A stretch of 64,000 nucleotides of DNA from Sclerodactyla briareus (Eukaryota > Echinodermata > Holothuroidea > Dendrochirotida > Sclerodactylidae), in contig JAODTK010005856.1 of assembly GCA_026419785.1 (NCBI GenBank), positions 186,001 through 250,000 of the forward strand, given 5' to 3'. Below are positions 12,690-21,865 of this stretch, piece by piece. Position 1 is the stretch's first letter, and each line of letters starts with the position of its first letter. Below the pieces are notes generated by a model that worked only from the letters and a program-made list of their open reading frames with translations, did not search any database and was not told the origin of the DNA. Position numbers and translations under genes: made by a program.

Positions 12690-13055
12690 TATCACACTTG
12701 ATGAATATCTACAATCCTGAATTTGGTGATCGAGGTTTACAGGTTTTGGATCTGACCCTAATATGAACATGATCGATATACTGGCCTTCATTAGATATCG
12801 TGCTGACAATGTTTTTTGAACTTTGCCCTGACGTGACCTAGAATGAAAGAACTGGCATAAAAAAACAAAGGGTTAATCCTCCCACCATGAGAAACCCAAC
12901 TGCCTTAATACCGAACTTGATAACGGTTTGCGGTCTTTAGATATCGTGCTAACAAGGGGTGTCCCACACACATATACACACACGCGCGCACACACACGGA
13001 CACACACACACATACACACAGACATGACTGCATAGATTCCTTTTGCAATCGGCGA
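12690..13055 (+). repeat. Dispersed repeat with CA microsatellite and GACTGCATAGATTCC terminus, copy 1
   Basis: The copy contains TTAGATATCGTGCTGACAA, TTTTTTGAACTTTGCCCTG and a second TAGATATCGTGCTAACAAGG before a CA/CG tract (about 12964-13020), then GACTGCATAGATTCCTTTTG (13026-13045). The same block order is at 31.59-31.86 kb. Copies at 21.8 kb and 59.04 kb share only the CA tract or the terminus. Confidence 0.75.
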
Positions 13056-13269
13056 GGTATGAAAAACTGAACTCGACAAACATATAAATTTGTCAAAGGT
13101 TCTCAGATATCTACTGATAATGTTTTTTCAAACAATTTGAATATTCGACGAAGTCGCCAGTAGGGTCATTGTTACATCAATTGAAAAAAGCAGTTAAAGG
13201 GTTGATGCCGAAGCCGGGATACCATGCTTGATTCTCTTGATTTTGAGGGAATACTTACGGATTGAACAA

Positions 13270-13480
13270 ACAAATGAAAAACAAAAGACGGTTGACCGAC
13301 GACCCGAACCGAACGACGACCGTCCGAAACGAACGAAAGTACGAAAGACCGAACGATATAAATGAATAAATAAATAAACCAATCAATCAATTCCCATTAG
13401 AAATTAATTAATAAAATAATACATTAATAAATTAATAATTAAGGAGTAAAATAGGTAATAAGTAAATAAATAAATATCAC
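13270..13480. repeat. Low-complexity tract
   Basis: CGAAC/GACC-type imperfect repeats (13290-13355) are followed by AAAT-rich tracts (13357-13478, for example ATAAATAAATAAACC). The two minus-strand frames here are products of the simple repeat. Confidence 0.8.
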
Positions 13481-14689
13481 AAAAACGCTTTTTTAGTGTT
13501 CAAGTCATATTAACCCCAAAGCAGAGCTTGAAAAATCGCCCTAATCATGGAAAATGTACATCCATAACCATCAAACTTACCTCCTCTTTTAGCGAAGCAA
13601 AATGTAGGTAGGGTGCATCTACCGAATTGAAGACGAACAAAAACGAAAGAGTCTGAAAACCCCACAGGGCATAAGTGAGACAGAACAGACTGGCCGATAA
13701 AACCTTAACCCGGCAATGAATGGTGTGAATGTGATCGATGCGCAGCTAAGCATAAACGTACTTTCCACAGTCGTGGTCGCACAGGAAAAACCACGGCCAC
13801 CTGCAGCTGAAGTTAACAAACTAATCACCATCGAAAAAAACACCGGTGGCATTAAGTGAAAATCTTAAAATTATATTTGAAAGGCGGAAAAAAAAAAAAG
13901 GAAAAAACAGATCGGGCGCGAAAAATATACCTTCCAATTCACGGGAGGGATGAAAACAGTGTGTGATGAGACTGGACTTTGTATCAATCAATTTGTGTTT
14001 TGTCGTTCGTTGTGATGAAACGCTTGGCGTCATTAAGTACGTACCTGCAATCCTGCTTTTTCATATGAATACCCATGAATGCTACAACGTTAATGTTTTT
14101 TTGTTTTTTTTTGCTCTCCCGATGTGTTTTTTAACCATTAGCGTAGCACCCTGATATAGGAAAACTTGACCACTGGGTCCTTTCCTGTGAACGAATAATT
14201 TATCATCTCTCTGTGTTAGAATAATTCCCTGACCAACGAGAAGGTATTAGCGTTAAGATTCCATACATGCTCCATTTACTTGTGTGCTTAAGTCATGATG
14301 ACATCAGTCATCATATTATTAACATTAAAAGTGAGAGCTGACAGGATAGCCGCATCTGCTCGACCTTAAAAGATCGTGTGATCATTTCATAACTGGACAT
14401 GGCAGTGTGCTAAAACACTTAGGAAAGAGCGTCAATTTTACGGATAACTGACAAATTCAACAGCACTTAGCGGCTCTGACCCACAAGCTAGATCACCAAT
14501 CAATATTACAACCTACCGAGAGTATTAATTAATGCCAAAAAGCCATCTTCACCCAAATATGGGCTTCCTGTACGTAAATATAAGAATCATTACAGTCACA
14601 ATTTCACACTGTTCTATCCAAAATGACACGCACTCTACACCAAAACTCAACATGGTTTCTTGTACTCTCCATTGCACGAAGAAGCAGTT
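13481..14689. other. No recognisable gene
   Basis: Nothing recognisable on either strand. There are A-rich and T-rich runs near 13890-13900 and 14095-14111. Confidence 0.5.
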
Positions 14690-15065
14690 TGCCCCAAATT
14701 CAGCTTAAGCGGACCAAGCGTGGGAATGAGACTTTGACCTCTGATGACTAGATGACTAACCCTGAGAGGGATATGTACTCATCATGGAGAATCCGCATAC
14801 CAAGTATGAATTCATCCATCTAGGAGGGGCGCATTATCGTGTCCAAAAACCAGGACGTCAGTTCGCCGTTACAAGACCAACCACGTCACACACACACACA
14901 CCACACACACACACACACAAACACACACCCACACGCACACACGCACACACACCGCCACACACACACTCACACACACACACCCACACACGCCACGCACACA
15001 CACACCACACGCCCACGCACACACCACACCCCACAACAAACTGTCACAATGACATAGATTCCTGA
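14690..15065 (+). repeat. Solitary copy of the 58-62 kb array monomer, with a large CA microsatellite
   Basis: GCTTAAGCGGACCAAGCGTG, TTTGACCTCTGATGACTAGA, TCATCATGGAGAATCCGCAT and GTATGAATTCATCCATCTAG match, in order, the monomers of the array at 58.1-62.6 kb. A CA/CCACAC tract (14887-15034) follows, then GACATAGATTCCTGA, a degraded form of the shared GACTGCATAGATTCC terminus. The His/Thr/Cys-rich frames spanning it are microsatellite translations. Confidence 0.85.
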
Positions 15066-16139
15066 ACTGTCGTCGAGGAATAAAAAAGGAAAGCATAATA
15101 AATGTGAACAAAATGTTAGTTTCAAGCAGTTTCACAGGTCGCAATTTTTGCTGGGGAATCTCAGTACCAGAGGTAGCGTTAAAGTACAGACTTTCAGTTC
15201 TTGACCTTTGCAAAACTCAAGATGCACTGAGGAAGTTATGGTCATTACCGGTACTCTGCATACACGTCTAGCTGTGGGATGTTGATCCTGACACCTCGGC
15301 CCTAGCACCTGTTGCAATCATGGAGCCATTATATTAACTGGAGAGGACATCAGACCGCGTTTTGCGTGCCCTGTTCAATTTCCCGTCAGAGACCCCAAAA
15401 CCAAGCGAGGAAGCGCCCTATTGTGTGTAATACGTAAACACATTGAGTTGTTTTACCTCTATTTTGTCGATGTCTTCTATCAAATGCCCCGACGCGTACC
15501 TTTTTCGCTTCATATTATCCCATATGCCATAGTGCAAGATCTTGGAACATCGTCAGTGAATGTTACCTGTTCCAGAATGCGCGCGAAAGTCAGCCGATCC
15601 ATCATGGAAGCACAGAAACAGCATAATTAACTCGGAAATACAAATCGATCGCGTCTGGCAGAAAAAGAAGAAAGAAACACCATCTAGACGTGAAGTATAA
15701 CCCATAACGGCGGGCGGACTAGAGCTAATTAATGCTGAGCTCGAATTAGAGGACGCTGTCAAACGGAACCTATTCTTAATATTCTGAAAATGCCATCATG
15801 TCGCCCAAATCACATGTCACTATAACACTCCTGTCAGTGAGGGCGCGTCGGGCATAGCTAATCCGATCTCCACACTGACTTCTTGTTCTGCATAGGAGCT
15901 CCAGTACAGCGTGTCCGAGGCTTGCTGCTATGTTCCGGACGACGCGCGGGGTCACCATCTAGTGTTGTGTTCTCTATAGATAGCGACCATGATCTATAGG
16001 AAGCAACCTTGTACTATAAAATATCCTAAACCAATATTTTCTGTCTCAAAAGCAGTTCACTGAGTTGCGGTGTTATCGTTCAACCTGAATGTTACCAGCC
16101 AAACCCCCAGACAGAATTTCAATTCATCCAGGTACATCC
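15066..16139. other. No recognisable gene
   Basis: No family recognised. The minus-strand frame at 15776-15958 (60 codons) is open with mixed composition, and a plus-strand acceptor-like CTTCTTGTTCTGCATAG ends near 15895. Neither is enough to call an exon. Confidence 0.4.
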
Positions 16140-16440
16140 AGGTGTGTCAATGGACAATCCCCTGATTATCTCAGAGATCTGCTGCATAGAAGCAACCCAA
16201 GAAGGGAACTCGGTCTAGTCGGAAGTCCAATCTTTGTTGTTTCCTAGGTCTAGGTGTAAGAATTCAGCGACCGCGCCTTTGCAGTCTGTGGGCCACGTCT
16301 CTGGAACGAACTGCTGCAATAGCCAACAAGTTAAGACCATGTCACAGTTCAGTCACAACTTAAGACGTGGATGTTCTCGGGGTTTTAGGTCTGTTTGTAC
16401 AGAGCATTAGATAACTGGTTGATACTGCGCTTTATCAAGT
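16140..16440 (+). mobile_element. LINE 3' fragment (C-terminus of reverse-transcriptase ORF2)
   Basis: The plus strand encodes PDYLRDLL from 16161, and after frameshifts and stops DRAFAVCGPRLWNEL at 16269-16313. A further frameshift leads to LKTWMF at 16359-16376. In ORF2 of CR1/L2/Jockey-type LINEs the segment after the reverse-transcriptase domain ends with just this series (PDYL, then AFxVxGPRLWNxLP, then FKxxLKTxLF). The CTTTATCAAGTTTATATATTC after it resembles the 3' tail of such elements; the copy at 40.1 kb has a similar ending. At least two frameshifts make it inactive, and upstream domains are missing, as expected from 5' truncation. Confidence 0.85.
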
Positions 16441-16470
16441 TTATATATTCTTTTCTACTCTTTCTATTCT

Positions 16471-16770
16471 GATAAGGCACAATCAGCGATTGCAGAATTC
16501 CTTTGTGACATCATGGGAGGAACCCCTGAATCTCCTGTAATTCAAAGTCAATGTAAAACATGTACTTTTGAAAGCCCCGTAACGAACGAACTATATAAAG
16601 ATCAGTATGGGATCTGAATACGAACTTACAAAATTGTTCACAAGATATTGAAGAACAATCTCAGTCATTTCCAATCGGTTACCTATTTTCTTCTTTCCGT
16701 TGTCCTGGTGCGGAAGTGCAGCGTTCACTATGTGGAGTCCATCGGCGGCCTTTCCATCGTTCCCCGTGAA
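16471..16770 (+). repeat. Dispersed repeat shared with 55.8 kb, copy A
   Basis: From GATAAGGCACAATCAGCGAT to GGCCTTTCCATCGTTCCCC this region aligns by eye with 55774-56045. Anchors shared in order are GATAAGGCA, TTGTGACATCA, AACTATA.A, a CAATCTCA block, TTCACTGTGTAG/TTCACTATGTGG and TCCAT.GG.GGCCTT. Roughly two thirds of positions agree. Part of it (the CACAAGATATTGAAGAACAA region) also resembles 18.43-18.47 kb. Frames differ between copies, so coding is not supported. Confidence 0.65.
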
Positions 16771-16869
16771 TGTCTATAATAACTCTCCGAGGCAACATGC
16801 TACAATCTCAAATTTTGTGTAGGGTTTGGATATGTCTTCTTTTGACCTGTGCTAGTCGAAAGGAGATCT

Positions 16870-17080
16870 TACCATATCCACCAAGCAGCCGACAAAATCG
16901 ACAACCTTAACAAAATTGGGTGAATTATGCTAATTGTATAGCATACTCTGCACTGGAATTTGAATCAGTTCGAGTACCTGATCGGCCACCATATCGCCAT
17001 CGCTCCTATAGGGTTTGTGCGTAAACCCACTTGCAAACTCAAACAATGCATTACATAAGAAAAAAATGCTAACTAGGCTC
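16870..17080 (+). repeat. Partial copy of the ATGCAAATTAG family
   Basis: ACCATATCCACCAAGCAGCC, GAATTATGCTAATTGTATA and CAAACTCAAACAATGCATTA correspond to blocks of the family at 11.4-11.96 kb and 21.37 kb. Strongly diverged. Confidence 0.45.
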
Positions 17081-17610
17081 TTAATGGACGTCCTTTGTGA
17101 TCTGACGAGGGAGAATACCAAACTTTTCCACTAGATTGTCATACATTTCCGATACACAAACAACCTCGTTTTTTAGAACATGACATGACAATCCGATGAC
17201 ATTTCTATTGTACTAAGCCTATTTTGCACTGATCATATATTCCTGCTGCAAGTTGTATACACTGTACTTGTCTGTCCTTCATCATTTTGAGCTGAGTCGG
17301 AAGTAACTTCCTGAAGAAGAAGTTGTTTAGCCGCATTAATTATGTATCATGGGTATGTCCTGGAAGACCCGTTCATCTGCCACAGAATTGTACGCTTCAT
17401 GGAGCGCATATTAGGCCGGGCGTGGAGGAAATGTTAACCTACGTCATCTGATGGGCTCACCATTCGCGACCGTATAATCTGTGTACACTCAGTTTAGAAA
17501 TCGTGTTAGAATCCATGACGAGCATAGGGCATTCACTACCGGTTCATCGACCAAGAGAATCCGCAGGAAAATGAAAACATTTCGATGGATATAAACTCAT
17601 GGCCAGCGTT
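17081..17610. other. No recognisable gene
   Basis: Nothing recognised. It lies just upstream of the TATA-like box at 17.62 kb and could include promoter sequence, but no specific element stands out. Confidence 0.4.
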
Positions 17611-17620
17611 TGTCATGGGG

Positions 17621-17650
17621 TATATATAACAGTTTAGAAGTTCAGGCTGC
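17621..17650 (+). promoter_or_regulatory. TATA-like box before a short ORF
   Basis: TATATATAA at 17621-17629 stands 56 bases before the first downstream ATG in a good initiation context (17686). Start of transcription would be expected near 17650, in a CT-rich stretch. This is a sequence-pattern inference only. Confidence 0.3.
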
Positions 17651-17685
17651 GGAAGTCCTCTTCTTCTACTGCGGCGGATTTGAAA

Positions 17686-17778
17686 ATGGCAAGTGTGTCT
17701 GGAAAATTAATTCAGCTGTTTAAAAAGTACAGATGTAACAAAAACAAAAAATGCCACCAGAAAAAATATTTCGGATAA
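17686..17778 (+). CDS. Short ORF or first coding exon, unidentified
   Basis: ATG at 17686 sits in a strong context (GAAAATGG: A at -3, G at +4) and opens 30 codons to a TAA at 17776-17778. The peptide starts MASVSGKLIQLFKKYRC and is very basic (ten Lys and one Arg in 30 residues) with two Cys. A GTACAG donor-like site lies at 17732-17737, so the ATG may open a spliced first exon instead of a 30-residue product. TATATATAA lies upstream at a normal distance for a 5' leader. No family is recognised, and no downstream exon was found before the repeats at 18.05 kb. Confidence 0.25.
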   Translation: MASVSGKLIQLFKKYRCNKNKKCHQKKYFG

Positions 17779-18054
17779 AGAGAGCTCCTGAACGAAAAAA
17801 AAGGCAGATGAATTTTTTTGGTGGTCTCTTTGACCTCTTTTTCATTCAGTATTGGGCCACCTTGACCATCTTCTTTAGTAGTGGGCTACCTTGACCATCT
17901 TTTTTTTTTATTTCTATTTTTTTTTTATTATTATTGGGTATATCATACTCGGCGTGTGGCTCCAATAGATAGATTTCTGTTTTCTGTCGTTTTTTTAGAT
18001 GATTTGTACTTTGACTAATGACTATCGAAAGGACCACCTTAATCCTCCTGGGAT
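17779..18054. other. Short tandem duplication and T-rich tract
   Basis: GGGCCACCTTGACCATCTTC (17852) is repeated as GGGCTACCTTGACCATCTTT (17883), period about 31 bases, followed by T-rich runs to 17935. No gene seen. Confidence 0.6.
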
Positions 18055-18320
18055 CTTTGACTTTCAGCAAGCACACGTTTCCCCGCCGATTCCCTTGTCG
18101 GTGAATCGTGACATGGCTGCTGTCACAGGCTCCGAATTAACCGAGTGCATGTACATAGAACTGAGCCAATGAACGCAGTCAGCGATTGGTCTTCTGGTCA
18201 ACCGAGGTTTTCCTGCTATCACAACATGTTTTACGTTCCTAATCTCGTCTCGTTCAGCGTTGACAGTACACCATGGCATGTACATTTTAGAAGACTGCCA
18301 GGACAAGTAACTGAATTATC
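18055..18320 (+). repeat. Dispersed repeat shared with 24.8 kb, copy A
   Basis: CCGATTCCCTTGTCGGTGAA followed by TCGTGAC, then GGCTGCTGTCACAGGCTC, matches 24779-24846 (CCGATTCTCTTGGTCGGTGA, TCGTGACAC, GTGGCTGTCACAAGCTC). Weaker similarity continues through TTCAGCGTTGACAG and CAGG..TATATT/GTACATTTTAGAA. No coding interpretation is consistent in both copies. Confidence 0.65.
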
Positions 18321-18329
18321 GGCTTCAAT

Positions 18330-18500
18330 GAACTTAATTTCAGCTCTCTTGAAACAGTATGTTCTCAGGCTGTTCAAACAGATAGTAAGCCCTCACTTGG
18401 AGTATTTGTGTGGAACTGACAATGGAATCTGTTTGAAAACTTACACATTTATTCACAAGATATGAAAGAATATTTCATTCATGAATACTAAGTGATATTT
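18330..18500 (+). mobile_element. Possible LINE reverse-transcriptase scrap (plus strand)
   Basis: The plus-strand frame reads LFKQIVSPHLEYLCG around 18370-18415. VRPHLEYxxxxW is a typical sequence after the catalytic region of CR1/L2/Jockey reverse transcriptases. The match is short. The downstream part resembles the repeat pair at 16.5 and 55.8 kb. Confidence 0.4.
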
Positions 18501-18599
18501 CTCTATTCTAATGGTACAAAATATCAGCATTGACTTGTAAAAGTTCCATTGCAGATTTTGCAGTTGGTTTCATAACAGTTCATTATTCCGCTTTACCTG

Positions 18600-19230
18600 G
18601 ATGTTAGATGGCCACCTCTCGCATCGTCTCTAATGAGGCTCTTGAGAGCGGAATGGCGGTTCGGGATAGAAGATCTAATGAGTCCTCTCTGGAATGTGTT
18701 CAGTGGTGGGGCTGTAACTGTCTCTTGACAATTTGTTCCATGTTTTCCAGATTTTGGTAAATTAGGAATTACCATTTACTTCTAATCTCGCTCTTCTTGG
18801 CCGGATCTTCCCGGACTTTCCTCTTTCTACTATATAAAATCGCCACGTGGTTGACAATAGTAATGGGTAATTCCCTGTGTAATATTATAGACGTTATAAG
18901 ATCTTGCGGGTATGACGATGATTTTAATCAGCCCTAGTGATTTAATTATTTCCTCATAGGAATTAGGCCCTCACTCTTGGTATTAATTTTGTCATTTTTC
19001 GCTGGACACCTTCCAATAAATCAATATCTTTCTTCAAGTACGGCTTCCATACCGGTATACAGTAGTCCATGTGGGGGTCTCACGCCGGAGCGATGTGTAC
19101 AAATTCAATACCAATTTTTGATAAAAGTAAAATAAGGGACCCAACACTTTGTTGGCTTTCTTCTTTGCTCGACACATTGTCTTGAACTTGGTGATGTAGT
19201 ACAAATTTCGTTTGCGTCGTCCAAGTGAAG
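18600..19230 (-). mobile_element. LINE ORF2 fragment, minus strand
   Basis: Read on the minus strand, AKKKANKVLG (about 19150) is followed after disruption by RPHMDYCIPVWKPYLKKDID with DLLEGVQRKMTKLIP (19080 down to 18980). YEEIIKSLGL (near 18950) and RGDFI/YNI-type fragments follow, then RPRRARLEVNG near 18790. This is the order found after the catalytic YADD box in CR1/L2/Rex-like LINE proteins. Several stops and frameshifts separate the pieces. The 159-codon frame at 19034-19513 overlaps its start; its N-terminal half is not recognisable. The element is a dead, 5'-truncated insertion in the opposite orientation to those at 16.2 and 20.3 kb. Confidence 0.85.
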
Positions 19231-19734
19231 ATCTTTTAGAGGTCAAATTTGCTTCATTTATGCGGTTTCCAAACTCTGTCGAGTTGGAATTCGATGTATA
19301 TCTATCACACTTGGTTCCCACAATAGCGGAGGTAATGTTAAGGTCACTCGAGGTCAGAATAGGCAAGTTTTCCAAATTCATCGGAATACAACAGAACTTG
19401 GTTTGCGACGTTTTTACCGCAGCACTTCCCAGCAGCACTTTAGCCTTGTGACGCCAATGATCGTGCATAGCAGATGCATGCCTATGTTTTTTGTTTTCTC
19501 CTGAATTCCCCATCTACTCACTACGGGTAACCTACCATCCAAGTATGGAATTATTACAATACCACTTCAGCCTTCTATATTTTGATGTTTTGAATTTCAG
19601 AAGTTTATGTTTGGCATTGGGTGATGCTCGTCCCAAAACTTCAAAAAACAAGATTCACGGGCTACGGATGTTACTACGAATTGTTTACGAACGCGTGGAA
19701 AGAAGCCTCATGATCTGCTCCAGGTAGAAAGTTA
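19231..19734. other. No recognisable gene
   Basis: Contains the upstream half of a long minus-strand open frame (to 19513) that continues from the LINE fragment; it may be diverged LINE sequence but I see no motif. Confidence 0.4.
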
Positions 19735-20214
19735 AGCGTACCTCACACTGTAGGGAGTTGAGGCCGTAATGTTCACGGTCACCGCTCACGGTCAACGCTC
19801 GCGGGGTTTGCGACCGCTCGCGGTCAATTCCGCAATCGGCAGTAACTGTAATATTTTGGATGCACATCTGGGGACAGCTATATAGACAGAAAGTCGAGCA
19901 GGGTGGTTTCTTTTTAAAGATTCTGTCTGAACGCCCTCCGAGAATTACTGCAGAAAGTTGAACCACTCATAGCGGGTACTATTTTCAATCGAGCTTTTCG
20001 CAGTTCCCAACTACGCATACCTAATAATATATTTGCCCTTGCTAAACTGCGTGGGCCTGCGAATTTTAGGAAAAATTAGGCTTGCGGCTTGTTGGTCGCT
20101 TGCAATGGCAAGTCTTGATGTCATCGCCTCAATCCATGTGTTCACACGGAAATCGTGAGCACGACCGCGAGCTGTCGCAAGCAAATTCCGTACCGTGCAT
20201 GTGAGGCAGGCGTT
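19735..20214. mobile_element. MITE-like element with imperfect inverted ends
   Basis: The left end AGCGTACCTCACACTG (19735) and the right end, read on the minus strand as AACGCCTGCCTCACATG (from 20214), are imperfect inverted repeats. Each is followed inward by GTTCACGG/GCACGG and a CG-rich block: GACCGCTCGCGGTCAA with AATTCCGCAAT on the left, and the reverse complement GGAATTTGCTTGCGACAGC and GCTCGCGGTCGTG on the right. Length is about 480 bases. This arrangement fits a short non-autonomous DNA element; no transposase is present. Target duplication is unclear (TTA on both sides). Confidence 0.5.
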
Positions 20215-20530
20215 ACTCCCGCCTCAGTCACTGGTCACCTTCCCATCCTATCGATAACCTCACCCTGCGACTCTCACGGCGCAACAACTCTAGAGCCTAT
20301 CAGACAGTATCCACGAGTAAAACTGCTACAAGCCTGCTTAAAGCGATCAAGGAGTGGGATGTTCTGCCAGACTCCCTCGTTATACTATTGTGACCAATTT
20401 AAAGAAGCCCAAAGGGAGTATATAAGCTCACAAAATATGTCTGAAGTATCTGCATGCACAACATTTCCTGACCGCTAGGTTCCGATTGGAACGTTGGCCA
20501 GTATCCAACGAAGAAGAAAAAGATGAAGCC
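20215..20530 (+). mobile_element. LINE 3' end (C-terminal ORF2) with A/G-rich tail
   Basis: In one plus-strand frame, NNSRAYQTVSTSKTA, then AIKEWDVLPDSLVI, is followed by a stop near 20390. Jockey/CR1-type ORF2 proteins end in a similar way (NSFFPRTIREWNxLPxxLV). An AACGAAGAAGAAAAAGATGA tail at about 20507-20526 looks like the GAA-rich 3' tail of such elements. It directly follows the MITE-like element and precedes a different LINE fragment. Confidence 0.7.
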
Positions 20531-20539
20531 TAGAGTTCA

Positions 20540-21115
20540 ATGCAGAGTTGCACTGAGCTTAGGCCTCCATGTCATCAGTTCCATAACGTATGTGGATGAA
20601 CACCACACTATATGCTCTAAGGACATGGAGATCAGGGTATTTGATGCCTACATCTCGAGTGTTTTCCTTTGCAACAGCAAAGTTTGGAGTTTAACAGAAA
20701 GCATGGATACCCAATTGATGTTTTCCGAAGAAATTTTCTTAGAGGATTACTGGAAATCAGTTGGCCGTACACTTTCAGTAATGACGTACATCGTACACAA
20801 GTAAACCCATGAAGTGAGAACATCACCAACAGAAGACTGAAATGAGTTGGCGAATGTGATGAGACTCCCAGCCAGGATAGCTTAGAAGATAGTCGCTACG
20901 TCATACCAGGAGACCAAAAGGAAGACCAATAACAATTTGGTGCAGTAGGGACAACCAAGATCTCAAGAACATCAGGCAAGATCTTCATCTTGGTTTGGAC
21001 GCTTTGACAGGAAGACGCGGGAAAAACAATCGCTGAGTGGTAATGCGCAGGCGCCGACAAAAGGCGGAATAGCGTACCCGCGACTAAGGAAATGACGCAG
21101 AAAATGAAGCAGTTA
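20540..21115 (+). mobile_element. Second LINE ORF2 C-terminal fragment
   Basis: The plus strand encodes IRVFDAYISSVFLCNSKVWS from 20631, then in shifted frames TNRRLK (20826), a GHVMR-like stretch, GRP-type KEDQ/RPITIW (about 20920), and NIRQDLHLGLDALTGRRGK (20968-21024). The series FxAYIxxVFLYNSExWxLT, then RRLxWFGHVxR, then GRPxTxW, then LxDAxxxAxDRxxWR is the hallmark C-terminal half of another LINE clade, also seen at 36.4-37.7 kb. Multiple frameshifts; dead copy. Confidence 0.85.
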
Positions 21116-21369
21116 TGCGTGTCTATTTTTTAGAACCATATGTATACGCGAGGGTGGCTGCTCAAATGTGGAATATCTCGTTGCTTGTAATACACGGTTT
21201 CATTAGAATATCGACCATGTGTTTGTGTTACTTTGGTCATTGACCAATTTTAAAATATGTTTTGTCGATGAAATATTGAAAAAAATCCAACTACTAAGAA
21301 ATAAAGGAGTTTTGGTGGGTGGAAGAAGGGGATACATAGAAATATCTTCGTGAAAAAATCGGGACTGAA

Positions 21370-21865
21370 GGTAGACCATATTCACCACGTTTCGGGAAAC
21401 CCGACGAACTTTAAAATCTCGCATAAATTATGCAAATTGGATGAATGAACATATTTTAGACTGAAAATCTTATCAGTTCATCTACCTTATATCGTGTACC
21501 TATTTGCTGAATCAAATAGCTCCTACAGTTCGTCCATAAGCTGCTACCAGCAAGCTTGCTAACCAATGAATTACATAAAATAAGGTAGCTTGCTAACCAA
21601 TGAATTACATAAAATAAGGTAGCTTGCTAACCAATGAATTACATAACATATAATTACCCTATTTAGTTAGGGACTTTCGTGCCCAGAATCTAATCCGAAC
21701 GTGTTCACCCAACCCCGATTCTACGTACAAAATGGACAAAATTTCATCAAAATCGGTCTTACCGTTCCTGGAGAATCTTGCTAACGAGTACTGTGACACA
21801 CACACATACACACACACACACACACACTCACACATGCACACACCCTCCAAAGTGGTCGCCAAGTC
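21370..21865 (+). repeat. ATGCAAATTAG family, copy 2, ending in CA microsatellite
   Basis: GGTAGACCATATTCACCACG, CATAAATTATGCAAATTGGA, TTGCTAACCAATGAATTACA, CACCCAACCCCGATTCTACG, TCATCAAAATCGGTCTTACC and GAATCTTGCTAACGAG occur in the same order as at 11.6-11.95 kb. A CA tract (21795-21845) follows directly. The central GCTTGCTAACCAATGAATTA block is amplified (next entry). Confidence 0.8.
21553..21652 (+). repeat. Three-copy 34-bp tandem repeat
   Basis: AGCTTGCTAACCAATGAATT starts at 21553, 21587 and 21621, exact period 34, each unit ending in ACATAAAATAAGGT except the last. The copies are almost identical, so the amplification is recent relative to the surrounding repeat family, in which the block occurs once. 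Confidence 0.95.

Noticed and set aside
14784..15213. Long His/Thr/Cys/Val-rich frames on both strands
   Set aside because: They are translations of a CA microsatellite.
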